Source: CAZEVY01 sp964515555 (GTDB lineage Bacteria > Acidobacteriota > Terriglobia > Bryobacterales > Bryobacteraceae). From it: a stretch of 50,074 nt of DNA. Below the pieces are notes generated by a model. The model did no database searches and was not told the origin of the DNA. It was given only the letters and a program-made list of their open reading frames with translations. Below, in pieces: positions 34,728-44,335 of the stretch (position 1 is the stretch's first letter; each line of letters begins with the position of its first letter). The stretch covers positions 1 to 50,074 of the forward strand of contig CAZEVY010000027.1 of assembly GCA_964515555.1 (NCBI GenBank). Direction: 5' to 3'. The position numbers were made by a program, and so were the translations under genes.

Positions 34728-37382
34728 ATGTCCCTGTTCACCCAAATCGCCAACGTGTTTCGCGGCGGCCGGCTGAACCGCGAGATCGACGAGGAGCTCC
34801 AGTCGCATATCGACGAGGCATTGGAGCGCGGGCGCGACCCGGAGGAGGTCCGCCGGGCGCTCGGCTCCCGCCTGCGAACCCGCGAGGACAGCCGCGACGT
34901 GCGGCTGGTCGCGTGGCTCGACACGCTGCGCGCCGACGTGGTGTTCGGCTGGCGGCAGATTCTCAAGCACAAGACCGCTTCGGCGGCGGCGATCCTCTCG
35001 CTGGCGCTCGCGATCGGCGCCTGCACGGCGGCGTTCCGCCTGATCGACGCGCTGCTGCTGCGTCCGCTGCCAATAGCGTCGCCCGATCGGTTCTACTATG
35101 TCGCGACCACTTACTTCGACCGTGAGGGCCGGCTCGACTATCGCGACTGGTTCGACTATCCCACCTATCGGAGATATGGCGATCTCATCAAGGATCGCGC
35201 GGAACCGCTCGTGGCCGGCCACGTCAACCGGCGGCAGGAGGTTCGATTCGGCGAGAGCGCCGCGAGCGAGCGCGTCGCACGCCAGTATCTGTCCGGCAAC
35301 GTTTTCCCGTCGTTCGGCCTCAAACCCGAACTCGGACGCCTGCTCACTCCCAACGACGACGTCACGCCCGGGGGCCATCCGGTTGCCGTGATCAGTCACG
35401 ACTACTGGACGCGCCGCTTCGGCAGCGACCCGAGCGTGCTCGGGCGCACTTTTCAAATGGGGAATTACCGCCTCGAAATCGTCGGCGTGGCGCCGCACGG
35501 TTTCATCGGCACGGAGCCCGGCGAGATCACGGACCTTTTCGTCCCGGCGATGATGTACGCCGAAGCGATCGACCAGCCCTGGTCGTGGTTTCGCATGTGG
35601 GTAGGCCTCAAGACCGGAGTGACTCCCGAGCAGGTCCGGCAGCCGCTCGAGGCGGCCTTCCTCCGAAGTCTCCGCGGCAGCCTCACACACTTCGCCTCCG
35701 ACACGCCGCGCGAGGCCATCGACCGCCATCTCAACCAGAAGCTGGTTCTCTTCCCTGCCGGCTCCGGGGCGTCCGAGCTTCAAAAGGACTATCAGCGCCC
35801 GCTCGCGATTCTCGGACTTCTGGTCGCGCTCGTGCTCCTGATTGCCTGCGCGAATGTCGCGAATCTGTTGACTGCCCAGGCGGCGGCGCGCTCCCGCGAA
35901 ATGGCCTTGCGCGTCTCGATCGGAGCAGGCCGGGGACGGCTGATGCAGCTCGTGCTGGTCGAGTGCGTGATGATCGCGGCGTTCGCCTCGGCGTTGGGCG
36001 GCCTATTCGCGGCCTGGTCGGCGCCGCTGGTGGTTTCGCTCCTCCGCGTCCCGGAGGACCCGGTGCGATTGGCGCTCGTCACGGGATCGCGCGAACTGGC
36101 GTTCAGCTTCGGGCTCGCCCTGCTCGTCACGGTGCTCTTCGGGCTCTCGGCCGCTCGGAGGGCATCGGCGGTGCAGCCCGTCCACGCGCTGAAGGGAGGC
36201 GAAGGGTCCGGCGCACCTCGCCGCGCCATGAAGCTGCTTCTCTCGGCGCAGGTGGCGTTCTGCGTTACCGTGCTCGTCGTCGCGAGCCTGTTCCTGGCCA
36301 CCTTCCATCGCCTCTCGACCCGGCCGCTGGGATTCTCACCCGACAACCTCCTGGCGATGGACGTCTCGTCGCAGCGGGCATTGGCTCCGGAGGCGTGGTC
36401 TCGGGTGGCCGGCGAGGTACACGGCACGCCCGGCGTGAAGTCGGTCGCACTCGCGGACTGGGCGCTGCTCTCCGGTAACCGGTGGACCGGCTCGGTCCGG
36501 CTTCGCGGTCAGGCCGCCGAGGCGCGGGGCACGTACTTTCTCGGAGTCTCGCCGAATTTCTTCACGACCATGGGCATTTCTTTCGTCGACGGAAGGGACT
36601 TTCGCTCCGGCGATCGGCAACCCGAGTTGAAAGCTCCGGCAGCGCCGGTCGGCGGAGTCGGCATCGTCAACGAAGCATTTGCGCGAACCTACTTCCGCGG
36701 CGAAAATCCCGTCGGCCGAACCGTGGATGTGCTCCAGAAAAAGGACCTGGCGGCGCCCATGGAAATCATCGGCCTAGTTCGCGACGCAGCCTATTCCGAC
36801 CTTCGGGAACCGCTGCGCCCGGCGGTCTATGTTCCGATGAAGGATCGCGAGCACTTAACGCTGCTGGCGCGAGCGGCGGTCGACTCGACGTCGCTCGTGC
36901 CGGCGCTCCGCAACCAGGTTTCCCGCGCAGGACTGCGTGTGTTTCAGATTCAGCCCTACAGCAACTTCATCCGACACCATCTCCTCCGCGAACGGCTGCT
37001 GGCCGCGTTGTCGCTGTTCTTTGCGGCGGTCGCACTGGCGCTCGCCGCAGTCGGACTGTATGGCGTCCTAAACTATTCCGTAACCCGGCAACGCCGCGAG
37101 ATCGGCATCCGCATGGCGCTGGGCGCACGACCAGGCCACATCGCGCGCCGGGTGACCGGCGACGTGTTTCTCGTCGTCTGCCTCGGGTCGGCCGCAGGCT
37201 CCGCGGGCGGCATGGCGCTCGGCCGGCTGGTCGAAGCGTTGTTGTACGAGGTGAAGCCCACTGATCTGGATACGGTCGCCTTGCCGATCCTCACGCTCGC
37301 CGCCGTCGCCCTGGTGGCCTCGCTGCCTCCCGCGCTTCGCGCTGCCCGAGTTGACCCGGTACAAACACTGAGGAGCGAATGA
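34728..37382 (+). CDS. ADOP-type FtsX/MacB permease (copy 1)
   Basis: 884 residues. The N-terminal prefix (about 1-80, with REIDEELQSHIDEALERGRD) is the domain seen in acidobacterial duplicated orphan permeases, followed by a helix (ILSLALAIGACTAAF), a MacB_PCD-like domain, and two FtsX blocks (ALVLLIACANVANLLTA; REIGIRMALGARPGHIA). No ATPase is nearby, matching the 'orphan' class; a distant or shared ATPase, or a mechanical role, is possible. It starts 2 nt after the PadR stop and is probably PadR-controlled. Its first ~110 codons are very close to those of the next gene. Confidence 0.93.
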   Translation: MSLFTQIANVFRGGRLNREIDEELQSHIDEALERGRDPEEVRRALGSRLRTREDSRDVRLVAWLDTLRADVVFGWRQILKHKTASAAAILSLALAIGACTAAFRLIDALLLRPLPIASPDRFYYVATTYFDREGRLDYRDWFDYPTYRRYGDLIKDRAEPLVAGHVNRRQEVRFGESAASERVARQYLSGNVFPSFGLKPELGRLLTPNDDVTPGGHPVAVISHDYWTRRFGSDPSVLGRTFQMGNYRLEIVGVAPHGFIGTEPGEITDLFVPAMMYAEAIDQPWSWFRMWVGLKTGVTPEQVRQPLEAAFLRSLRGSLTHFASDTPREAIDRHLNQKLVLFPAGSGASELQKDYQRPLAILGLLVALVLLIACANVANLLTAQAAARSREMALRVSIGAGRGRLMQLVLVECVMIAAFASALGGLFAAWSAPLVVSLLRVPEDPVRLALVTGSRELAFSFGLALLVTVLFGLSAARRASAVQPVHALKGGEGSGAPRRAMKLLLSAQVAFCVTVLVVASLFLATFHRLSTRPLGFSPDNLLAMDVSSQRALAPEAWSRVAGEVHGTPGVKSVALADWALLSGNRWTGSVRLRGQAAEARGTYFLGVSPNFFTTMGISFVDGRDFRSGDRQPELKAPAAPVGGVGIVNEAFARTYFRGENPVGRTVDVLQKKDLAAPMEIIGLVRDAAYSDLREPLRPAVYVPMKDREHLTLLARAAVDSTSLVPALRNQVSRAGLRVFQIQPYSNFIRHHLLRERLLAALSLFFAAVALALAAVGLYGVLNYSVTRQRREIGIRMALGARPGHIARRVTGDVFLVVCLGSAAGSAGGMALGRLVEALLYEVKPTDLDTVALPILTLAAVALVASLPPALRAARVDPVQTLRSE

Positions 37383-37385
37383 ACC

Positions 37386-40046
37386 ATGTCCCTTTGGTCG
37401 CGCATCGCTAACGAATTCCGCGGCGGCCGCCTGAACCGCGAGATCGACGAGGAGCTCCAGTCGCATATCGACGAGGCAGTGGAGCGCGGGCGCGACCCGG
37501 AGGAGGTCCGCCGGGCGCTCGGCTCCCGCCTGCGAACCCGCGAGGACAGCCGCGACGTCCGGCTGGTCGCATGGATCGATTCGCTGCGCGCCGACATGGT
37601 GTTCGGGTGGCGGCAGATTCTGAAGCACAAGACGGCCTCGGCGGCGGCGATCCTGTCACTGGCTCTGGCGATCGGCGCCTGCACCGCGGCGTTCCGGCTC
37701 ATCGACGCGCTGCTGCTGCGTCCGCTGCCTGTGGCGTCGCCGGAGCGGCTCTACTTTCTCACCTACCAATACAAGGCGCCCGACGGCAAACTCGACACCG
37801 GAGACAGCTACGACTATCCCGGTTTTCGCCGAATGCGCGAGTCGGTAAAGGACAGCGCCGAGCTGATGGCGATCTCCTACAGCGGCCGCCCCGACATCAC
37901 CTTCGGGTCCGATCAGGACATGGAGAAAGCCTACCTCCAGTACGTCTCCGGCTGGACGTTCGGCGCGTTCGGACTGAAAGCCGCCGCGGGCCGGCTCCTG
38001 GCCGCCTCCGACGACCTCAAGCCGGGCGCGCATCCTTACGCGGTGATTTCCTACAACTACTGGTCGCGTCGATTCGGGCGCGATCCGCGCGCCGTCGGCC
38101 GTAACTTTCGCCATCGAAACGACCTGTACGAGATCGTCGGAGTGGTCGAGGATGGTTTCACCGGCACCGAGACCGGTTCGTGGACCGACATCTTCGTCCC
38201 GACGATGATGAACGCCCGCGCGATCGACAATCCGGGCTGGGGATGGTTTCGTACCTGGGTGCAGCTTCGCGACGGCGTCGGGCCCGAGATTGTGCGCCAG
38301 CGGCTGGCGGCGACTCTTCGCGCCAATCGGCAGGAGAGAGTCAAGGCATGGAATCCGGGTACGCCTCGCGAGCGCATCGAGGAATACGTAAACGCGCCCG
38401 TGTTCCTGGAGCCGGCGGCGGCGGGCGTCTCGGGCATGCAGAAGCGCAACCGGCGATCGCTGGCGATACTCGCGATCCTGGTGGCGCTGGTGCTGCTGAT
38501 CGCCTGCGCCAACGTCGCCAATCTGATGACCGCGCAGGCTGCCGCGCGCGAGCGCGAGATGGCCCTGCGCGTCTCGATCGGCGCGGGACGGCGGCGGCTG
38601 GTGCAACTGGTGCTGGCCGAGAGCGCACTGATCGCGCTGGTCGCGTCGGCGCTGGGAGCGTTCTTCGCGTGGTGGGCGGCGCCGTTCGTCGTCGGCATGA
38701 TCAATCCGGCGGACAATCCGGCGAGGCTCGTGCTTCCCTGGGACTGGCGCGTGCTCGGATTCGCCGTCGCTTTATCGCTGGCAGTAACGCTGCTGTTCGG
38801 ACTGGCCCCGGCGATGCGCGCCTCGGCGGTTCGGCCGGTGGCGGCGCTGAAAGGCGGCGAAGACCCGCACTCGCGGCGGCGGCTGATGAACGCGCTGGTC
38901 GCGGCGCAGGTGGCGTTCTGTTTCCTGGTGCACTTCGTCGCAGGACTCTTTGTCTCGACTTTCGACCGGATATCGCATCTGCCGACCGGCTTCTCGACGG
39001 ATCGGCTGCTAGTGCTGGACACCACGGCGAATCAGGAACAGCCGGCGGCGCACTGGGAGCAGGTGGCGGAGGCGCTGCGCGGGTCGGCGGGCGTGGAGTC
39101 GGTGGCTCTCTGCGGATGGCCGTTGATGAGCGGAAACGGCTGGAGCATGGATGTCTGGGCCAATGGCCGGCCGCCGGACGGCGGCCCCAGTCCGTATTTC
39201 CTTGGTGTGTCGCCGGGTTGGCTCGACGTCATGAAGATTCCGATGCTCCAGGGACGCGACTTCCGTCCCGACGATGCCCACCCGCGCGTCGCCATCGTTA
39301 ACCGGGCGTTCGCACTGAAGTACTTCGACGGGGAGAATCCGGTCGGGCGCTCTTTCGAGGTATCGCAAGGCCGGGGCCGGGTGGCCATGTCGATCGTGGG
39401 ATATGCCGGCGACGCCGTTTACCGGAATCAACGCGAGGCCATCCGTCCGACGATCTACGTGCCCTTCCGCACTCTCGATGACAAGGGCCAGTTGCGCGCC
39501 AAGGATTGGGGTAACTTTATCGTCCGCACCAGGAGCGCCGACCCGCTCGCGATGGCGGGGGCGCTCCGGCTCGCCGTCGGGCAGGCGATGCCTGAGTTCC
39601 GGGTGAGCGACATCCGGACGCAGGAAGAGATCGTGAGAATGCACACGGTTCGCGAGCGGATGCTGGCGATGCTCTCGCTGTTCTTCGCGGTGGTGGCGCT
39701 ACTGCTGGCGGGCGTCGGACTCTACGGCGTGCTCGACTATTCGGTGGTGCAGCGGCGGCGGGAGATCGGAATTCGCATGGCGCTGGGCGCGCAAGCCGAC
39801 GCCATCGTACGGCGCGTGGCAGCCGAGGTATTCGCAATGCTGGCGCTAGGGTCGATGATCGGCCTGGCGATTGGGATCGCCTCGGAGCAGTACATCGAAA
39901 CGCTGCTTTACCAGGTGAAGGCGACCGACTTCCGCATGCTGGCGCTACCGGCGGCGACGATTCTGGCCGCGGCGCTGCTGGCGGCGCTGCCGCCTGTGCT
40001 GCGTGCGGTGCGCATCGACCCGGCCTCGATGTTGCGCGCCGAATAG
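37386..40046 (+). CDS. ADOP-type FtsX/MacB permease (copy 2)
   Basis: 886 residues with the same architecture as the upstream copy: prefix domain, first helix, periplasmic MacB_PCD-like part, FtsX block 1 (LLIACANVANLMTAQAA), and C-terminal FtsX block (REIGIRMALGAQADAIV). The start is 4 nt after the first copy's stop, so they share a transcript. The prefix is almost identical in DNA to copy 1 (about 3 differences in 150 bp from 37419), while the rest has clearly diverged in protein sequence. The two may form a heterodimer. Substrate unknown. Confidence 0.93.
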   Translation: MSLWSRIANEFRGGRLNREIDEELQSHIDEAVERGRDPEEVRRALGSRLRTREDSRDVRLVAWIDSLRADMVFGWRQILKHKTASAAAILSLALAIGACTAAFRLIDALLLRPLPVASPERLYFLTYQYKAPDGKLDTGDSYDYPGFRRMRESVKDSAELMAISYSGRPDITFGSDQDMEKAYLQYVSGWTFGAFGLKAAAGRLLAASDDLKPGAHPYAVISYNYWSRRFGRDPRAVGRNFRHRNDLYEIVGVVEDGFTGTETGSWTDIFVPTMMNARAIDNPGWGWFRTWVQLRDGVGPEIVRQRLAATLRANRQERVKAWNPGTPRERIEEYVNAPVFLEPAAAGVSGMQKRNRRSLAILAILVALVLLIACANVANLMTAQAAAREREMALRVSIGAGRRRLVQLVLAESALIALVASALGAFFAWWAAPFVVGMINPADNPARLVLPWDWRVLGFAVALSLAVTLLFGLAPAMRASAVRPVAALKGGEDPHSRRRLMNALVAAQVAFCFLVHFVAGLFVSTFDRISHLPTGFSTDRLLVLDTTANQEQPAAHWEQVAEALRGSAGVESVALCGWPLMSGNGWSMDVWANGRPPDGGPSPYFLGVSPGWLDVMKIPMLQGRDFRPDDAHPRVAIVNRAFALKYFDGENPVGRSFEVSQGRGRVAMSIVGYAGDAVYRNQREAIRPTIYVPFRTLDDKGQLRAKDWGNFIVRTRSADPLAMAGALRLAVGQAMPEFRVSDIRTQEEIVRMHTVRERMLAMLSLFFAVVALLLAGVGLYGVLDYSVVQRRREIGIRMALGAQADAIVRRVAAEVFAMLALGSMIGLAIGIASEQYIETLLYQVKATDFRMLALPAATILAAALLAALPPVLRAVRIDPASMLRAE

Positions 40047-40063
40047 CGGGCGCGGGCGCGGGG

Positions 40064-40069
40064 TAGACT
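40064..40069 (+). promoter_or_regulatory. -10-like element TAGACT for the glycosidase-like gene
   Basis: TAGACT ends 6 nt before GTG 40076, with no Shine-Dalgarno between. It fits a leaderless mRNA and starts 18 nt after the permease stop (40046). Confidence 0.45.
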
Positions 40070-40075
40070 ATCTCC

Positions 40076-42379
40076 GTGAAGCTCCTGCTGCTCGTCTTTG
40101 CCGCTCTTCCGCTCGCCGCGCTCGACCTTACGCGTGCCGTCGTCGTGGCGCCTGCGTCGATGTCGAACCCGGAGCGCAAGGCAGTCGCGATGCTCGTCGA
40201 GGAGGTCGAGAAGCGGTCGCAGATTCGATGGAATGCCGCGGCGTCGGGCGCGCCCGCGATTACGCTGCGCAATGCCGGGGCCGGACCCGCGGAGGGCTAT
40301 CGCATTCGCGTCGCAAGCGGCGGCGTCGAGATCGTGGGCAACGACGCGCGCGGCGTGCTCTATGGCGTCGGTCACCTGCTGCGCAAGCTGCACATCGAAC
40401 GGGGCCGCGTGGAGATCGCCGACGACTTCCGCGTCGAGACGGCGCCGAAGTATCCGCTGCGCGGCCATCAGCTCGGCTATCGGCCCAAGACCAACAGCTA
40501 CGACGGCTGGACGCTCGCCATGTGGGAACAGTATTACCGCGACCTGATCGTGTTCGGCATCAACGCCGTCGAGCTGATCCCGCCTCGCTCCGACGACGAC
40601 GACCTCAGCCCGCACTTCCCGCTCCCCAAGATGGAGACCATGATCGGCATGTCGCGACTCGCCGACGACTACGGCCTCGACCTGTGGATCTGGTATCCGG
40701 CGCTCGACAAAGATTACGGCGATCCGGCGACAGTCGAGTTCGCATTGAAGGAATGGGCCGAGGTCTTCCGGCGGCTGCCTCGCATCGACGCCGTGTTCGT
40801 GCCCGGCGGCGACCCCGGCCACACGGAGCCGCGCCATCTCATGCCGCTGCTCGAAAAGCAGGCAGCGTCGCTGCGCAAGTTTCATCCGCGCGCGACCCTG
40901 TGGGTCGCGCCGCAGGGATTCACGCAGGCGTGGCTCGACCAGTTCTACGGGCTGCTGCGCCCGGAGCCGGCGTGGCTCAACGGGATCGTGTTCGGTCCGC
41001 AGAATCGCGTGAGCCTCTCCTCGCTTCGCGCGTCGGTCCCCAAGCGCTACCCGATCCGCCATTACCCCGACATCACGCACACCGTGCGCGCGCAGTACAT
41101 GGTCCCCGACTGGGACTTCGCCTACGCGGTGACGCTCGGCCGCGAGCCGATCAATCCGCGTCCGCGCGACCAGGCCAACATCTTCCGCCTCACGCAGCCG
41201 ATGACCAACGGCTTCATCGCCTACTCGGAGGGATGTAACGACGACGTCAACAAGGCCGTCTGGAGCGCGCTCGGATGGAATCCCGACGCCGACATCGTCG
41301 AGGTGCTGCGCGACTACTCGCGCTACTTCATCGGCGGCCGCTTCGCGGATTCGTTCGCGCAGGGACTGCTGGCGCTCGAGCGCAACTGGCGCGGTCCTCT
41401 GATCGCGAACGACGGCGTCGCCACCACGCTCCAGCAGTTTCAGGCCATGGACCACGACGCCGCGCCGCACGTGCAACAGAACTGGCGCTTCCAGCAGGCG
41501 CAATACCGCGCGTACTACGACGCCTACACGCGCAATCGGCTGATCTACGAAACGGCGCTCGAGGAGCGCGCCATGGAGAAGCTGCGCGACGCGCGCGGAC
41601 TGGGTTCCGCGATCGCGATGCGCGAGGCCGAGGAGATTCTGGATCGCGCGGTGACCGCGCGGGTGGCCACGGGGCAACGCGCGCGGGTATTCGAGCTGGC
41701 CGAGGCGCTGTTCCAGTCGATCCGCATGCAATTGAGCGTCGAGTGGTACAAGGCCATCGCCGTAGGCCGCGGCGCGAACCTCGACGCCATCGACTATCCG
41801 CTGAACAACCGGCTGTGGCTGAAAGAGCGCTTCGCCGAAATCCGCCAGCGCGCGACGGAGCCCGAGCGGCTCCGCGCCATCGGGGAAATCGTGAACTGGA
41901 CCAACCCCGGTCCCGGCGGCTTCTACGACGACCTCGGGAATCTCTCGCGGCAGCCGCACCTGGTGCGCGGCGCGGGCGCGGCCAAGGACCCGGCGCACCT
42001 GGAGTCGTCGCTGGTGGGCTTCGCGTCGTTTTCGATGCCGCCGTCGCCGGCCTGGCGGGTGTCGTGGCTGACGCACGCCGAAGCGCTCAACGACGCATCG
42101 CTCCGGATGCGGTACACGGACCTCGACCCTTCGGCACGCTATCGGCTGCGCATCGTATATGCGGGCGAGAATCTGCCGGTCGACATCCGACTCTCGGCGG
42201 GCGGCAGTGCGGTGCACGGCTGGCGACGGAAGGAATTCCCGCCGCGGCCGGTGGAGTTCGATATACCCTCGGAATCGACGGCGTCAGGCGTGCTCGACCT
42301 GATGTGGGAACGGACGCAGGGGCTGGGCGGCGCGGGCCGCGGGTTACAGGTCGCCGAGGTGTGGCTGATTCGGCGTTGA
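40076..42379 (+). CDS. Secreted glycosidase-like protein (GH20b/GH67-type N-terminal domain)
   Basis: 767 residues from GTG 40076. The signal peptide is LLLLVFAALPLAALD. Residues ~20-120 have the alpha/beta pattern of the accessory domain before GH20/GH67 barrels (RAVVVAPASMSNPERKAVAMLVEEVEKR, then GVEIVGNDARGVLYGVGHLL). A TIM-barrel-like region follows (LIVFGINAVELIPP, then DYGLDLWIWYPALD and DAVFVPGGDPGH). Candidate acids lie in this part, but I cannot assign the catalytic pair. A helical region and a C-terminal beta-sandwich end it. It probably acts on polysaccharide in the periplasm; exact family uncertain. Confidence 0.7.
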   Translation: MKLLLLVFAALPLAALDLTRAVVVAPASMSNPERKAVAMLVEEVEKRSQIRWNAAASGAPAITLRNAGAGPAEGYRIRVASGGVEIVGNDARGVLYGVGHLLRKLHIERGRVEIADDFRVETAPKYPLRGHQLGYRPKTNSYDGWTLAMWEQYYRDLIVFGINAVELIPPRSDDDDLSPHFPLPKMETMIGMSRLADDYGLDLWIWYPALDKDYGDPATVEFALKEWAEVFRRLPRIDAVFVPGGDPGHTEPRHLMPLLEKQAASLRKFHPRATLWVAPQGFTQAWLDQFYGLLRPEPAWLNGIVFGPQNRVSLSSLRASVPKRYPIRHYPDITHTVRAQYMVPDWDFAYAVTLGREPINPRPRDQANIFRLTQPMTNGFIAYSEGCNDDVNKAVWSALGWNPDADIVEVLRDYSRYFIGGRFADSFAQGLLALERNWRGPLIANDGVATTLQQFQAMDHDAAPHVQQNWRFQQAQYRAYYDAYTRNRLIYETALEERAMEKLRDARGLGSAIAMREAEEILDRAVTARVATGQRARVFELAEALFQSIRMQLSVEWYKAIAVGRGANLDAIDYPLNNRLWLKERFAEIRQRATEPERLRAIGEIVNWTNPGPGGFYDDLGNLSRQPHLVRGAGAAKDPAHLESSLVGFASFSMPPSPAWRVSWLTHAEALNDASLRMRYTDLDPSARYRLRIVYAGENLPVDIRLSAGGSAVHGWRRKEFPPRPVEFDIPSESTASGVLDLMWERTQGLGGAGRGLQVAEVWLIRR

Positions 42380-42408
42380 GCCGGAGCATCGCATCGGCGA
42401 TCCAACGC

Positions 42409-42414
42409 TATAAT
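42409..42414 (+). promoter_or_regulatory. Consensus -10 TATAAT for the methyltransferase gene
   Basis: TATAAT (42409-42414) puts transcription near 42421. The leader carries AGGAG (42442-42446), 9 nt before ATG 42456. No -35 at the right distance is visible. Confidence 0.55.
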
Positions 42415-42455
42415 ACGACCGGCGGCGGGAACGGCTGCGACAGGAGCGCATTGAC

Positions 42456-43070
42456 ATGACGACAGCGATTGCATTGCTCGCGGCGATGGCGGCGGCGCAG
42501 GTACAGCACCAGCATCATCCGCCGCGGTCGGCCGACGAGTACGCGAAGATACTCGAGAATCCCTCGCGCGACGCCTGGCAAAAGCCTCACGAGGTGGTCC
42601 AGGCGCTGGCCCTGCGGGCCGATGAAGCCGTCGCCGACATCGGCGCCGGCAGCGGCTATTTCGCGCGGCGGTTCGCGCATCACGCGGCCAAGGTCTACGC
42701 CGTCGATATCGACGCAAAACTGCTGGAGATGATCTCCCAGGGAGCGACGAAGAACATCGAGACGATTCTCGCGGCGCCCGACGATCCCAGGCTCGCGCCG
42801 TCGTCCGTCGACATGGTGTTCATTTGCGACGTGCTGCATCACATCGACGCGCGGCCGGCGTACTACGCGAAGCTGGCGCGGGCGTTGAAACCCGGCGGTC
42901 GCATCGTGATCGTCGACTTCCACAAGCGCGAGCTGCCGGTGGGACCGCCGATGACGATGAAGATCGCCGAGGCCGACGTGGTGAGGGAACTGGCGTCGGC
43001 GGGATTCCGCCAGTCGCGCAGCTTCGACTTTCTGCCGCACCAGTATTTCCTGGTGTTCGAGCGCAAGTAA
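42456..43070 (+). CDS. Class I SAM-dependent methyltransferase with an export signal
   Basis: 204 residues. The N terminus (TTAIALLAAMAAAQV) looks like a cleavable signal peptide, then a His-rich stretch QHQHHPP. The Rossmann methyltransferase fold follows: motif I VADIGAGSGYFARRF, VYAVDIDAKLLEMI, VDMVFICDVLHHID, and LKPGGRIVIVDFHKRE. If the signal works, the enzyme would be periplasmic, where S-adenosylmethionine is not expected, which is odd. Alternatively the hydrophobic stretch is an unprocessed N terminus. The stop overlaps the next ATG (TAATG). Confidence 0.85.
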   Translation: MTTAIALLAAMAAAQVQHQHHPPRSADEYAKILENPSRDAWQKPHEVVQALALRADEAVADIGAGSGYFARRFAHHAAKVYAVDIDAKLLEMISQGATKNIETILAAPDDPRLAPSSVDMVFICDVLHHIDARPAYYAKLARALKPGGRIVIVDFHKRELPVGPPMTMKIAEADVVRELASAGFRQSRSFDFLPHQYFLVFERK

Positions 43071-44323
43071 TGCGCCGGCGGAGTTTCCTCTACGCCGCCG
43101 CGGCCGCCGGGCAGAACGTGAGCCACACGGTGCGGGACGATCGCATTTGCCGCGTCATTCAGGACTACGAGAAGCAGGGCAATCATCGCACGGGGACCGC
43201 AGTCGACCTGGCGTCGGCCGCGTGGCTGTGCGGCGAAGTGAAGAACGCCGGCCTGGAACCCGCGCGCGAGCCGTTCCCGCTGAGCCGGGTCGACCCGTCG
43301 TCGCCGGGGCTGATCGCCGACGGGCGGCGCATCGAGGGATTGCCGCTCTACGACGGGGCGTTCACGGACGCGCGCGGCGTGCGCGGGCCCATCGGCCCGC
43401 TGGGCGGCGACTCCGTCATCGGCCTCGGGGAAACCGCGCCCAACGCCGCGGCCGCAGGCGCGCTGGGCGAAGCGAGACGAAGCGGACGGCACCGCGCCAT
43501 CGTGTGCGTCACGCGCGGCGGCCGGCCCGGCCTGTGTCCGAGCAACGCCGACGATTTCCGGAAGCCCTTCGGACCGCCGGTGCTTCAGGTGTCGAGCGAG
43601 CACGCCGAATGGCTCGCCGGACTCGCTGCGCGCGGCGCCGAAGTCCAGGTGATCGCGCGCGCGAGCCGGATCCGGACGCGCGCCTTCAACGTGACCGCCA
43701 GGATCGCGGGGACGGACGCATCGCTCCCGCCGCTGATCGTGATGACGCCGCGCAGCGGATGGTGGTCGTGCGCCAGCGAGCGCGGCGGCGGCATCGCCGT
43801 GTGGCTGGAGACGATGCGCGCGCTGGCCGGCGCCAGGCCGGCTCGTGACGTGCTATTCGTGGCGTCGAGCGGCCACGAACTGGGACACCTCGGCATCCAC
43901 GCGTTCGCCGAGCGTCGCCCGGGGATTCTGAAGCACAGCCATGCGTGGATACACCTGGGCGCGAACATCGGCGCGGCGACCTCGCCCATCTTGTCGGCGC
44001 CGGCGCCTGACGCTCCTCAGGAAGCGCTCATCTCGCTGCGAGCGGGCAACACGCTGCAAGCCTCCGACGACGAACTGGAAGCGGCGATGGCGAGGGCGCT
44101 CGCGGCGGCCGGGCTCGGAGTCGCGCATCGCAACCGGAACCGGGTCCCGGCCGGCGAGGCCGAATTACCGCACCGGGGTGGCGCGCGCTACGTTTCCGTG
44201 ATCGGCCGCAATGGCCTGTTTCACAACCCCGAGGATCGCGGACCGGGGGTCGTGGACATCGCGGCGATCGGCGCCTTCGCCGAGGCGGTTTCGTCAGTGG
44301 CGAGGGAACTGGCGGGCCGCTAG
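43070..44323 (+). CDS. M28-peptidase-like protein with an HExxH motif
   Basis: 417 residues from ATG 43070. The N terminus MRRRSFLYAAAAAG has a basic start and hydrophobic run (Tat/Sec-like). The overall layout, with an apical-domain-like region (residues ~80-190), then LIVMTPRSGWWSCASERGGGIAVWLE and DVLFVASSGHELGHLGIHAF, follows M28-type zinc aminopeptidases. The usual His-Asp ligand segment (HxD) is replaced by TPRSGWW. The GEE segment is replaced by H269-E-L-G-H273, an HExxH sequence. So it is either a degenerate M28 relative or one with altered metal binding. It is translationally coupled to the methyltransferase. Confidence 0.55.
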   Translation: MRRRSFLYAAAAAGQNVSHTVRDDRICRVIQDYEKQGNHRTGTAVDLASAAWLCGEVKNAGLEPAREPFPLSRVDPSSPGLIADGRRIEGLPLYDGAFTDARGVRGPIGPLGGDSVIGLGETAPNAAAAGALGEARRSGRHRAIVCVTRGGRPGLCPSNADDFRKPFGPPVLQVSSEHAEWLAGLAARGAEVQVIARASRIRTRAFNVTARIAGTDASLPPLIVMTPRSGWWSCASERGGGIAVWLETMRALAGARPARDVLFVASSGHELGHLGIHAFAERRPGILKHSHAWIHLGANIGAATSPILSAPAPDAPQEALISLRAGNTLQASDDELEAAMARALAAAGLGVAHRNRNRVPAGEAELPHRGGARYVSVIGRNGLFHNPEDRGPGVVDIAAIGAFAEAVSSVARELAGR

Positions 44324-44335
44324 ACTGCCAGAGAT

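Noticed and set aside
42824..43069. N-terminal extension of the M28-like protein into the methyltransferase gene
   Set aside because: The extension is an alternative frame of the methyltransferase; ATG 43070 begins a signal-like sequence and overlaps the stop (TAATG).
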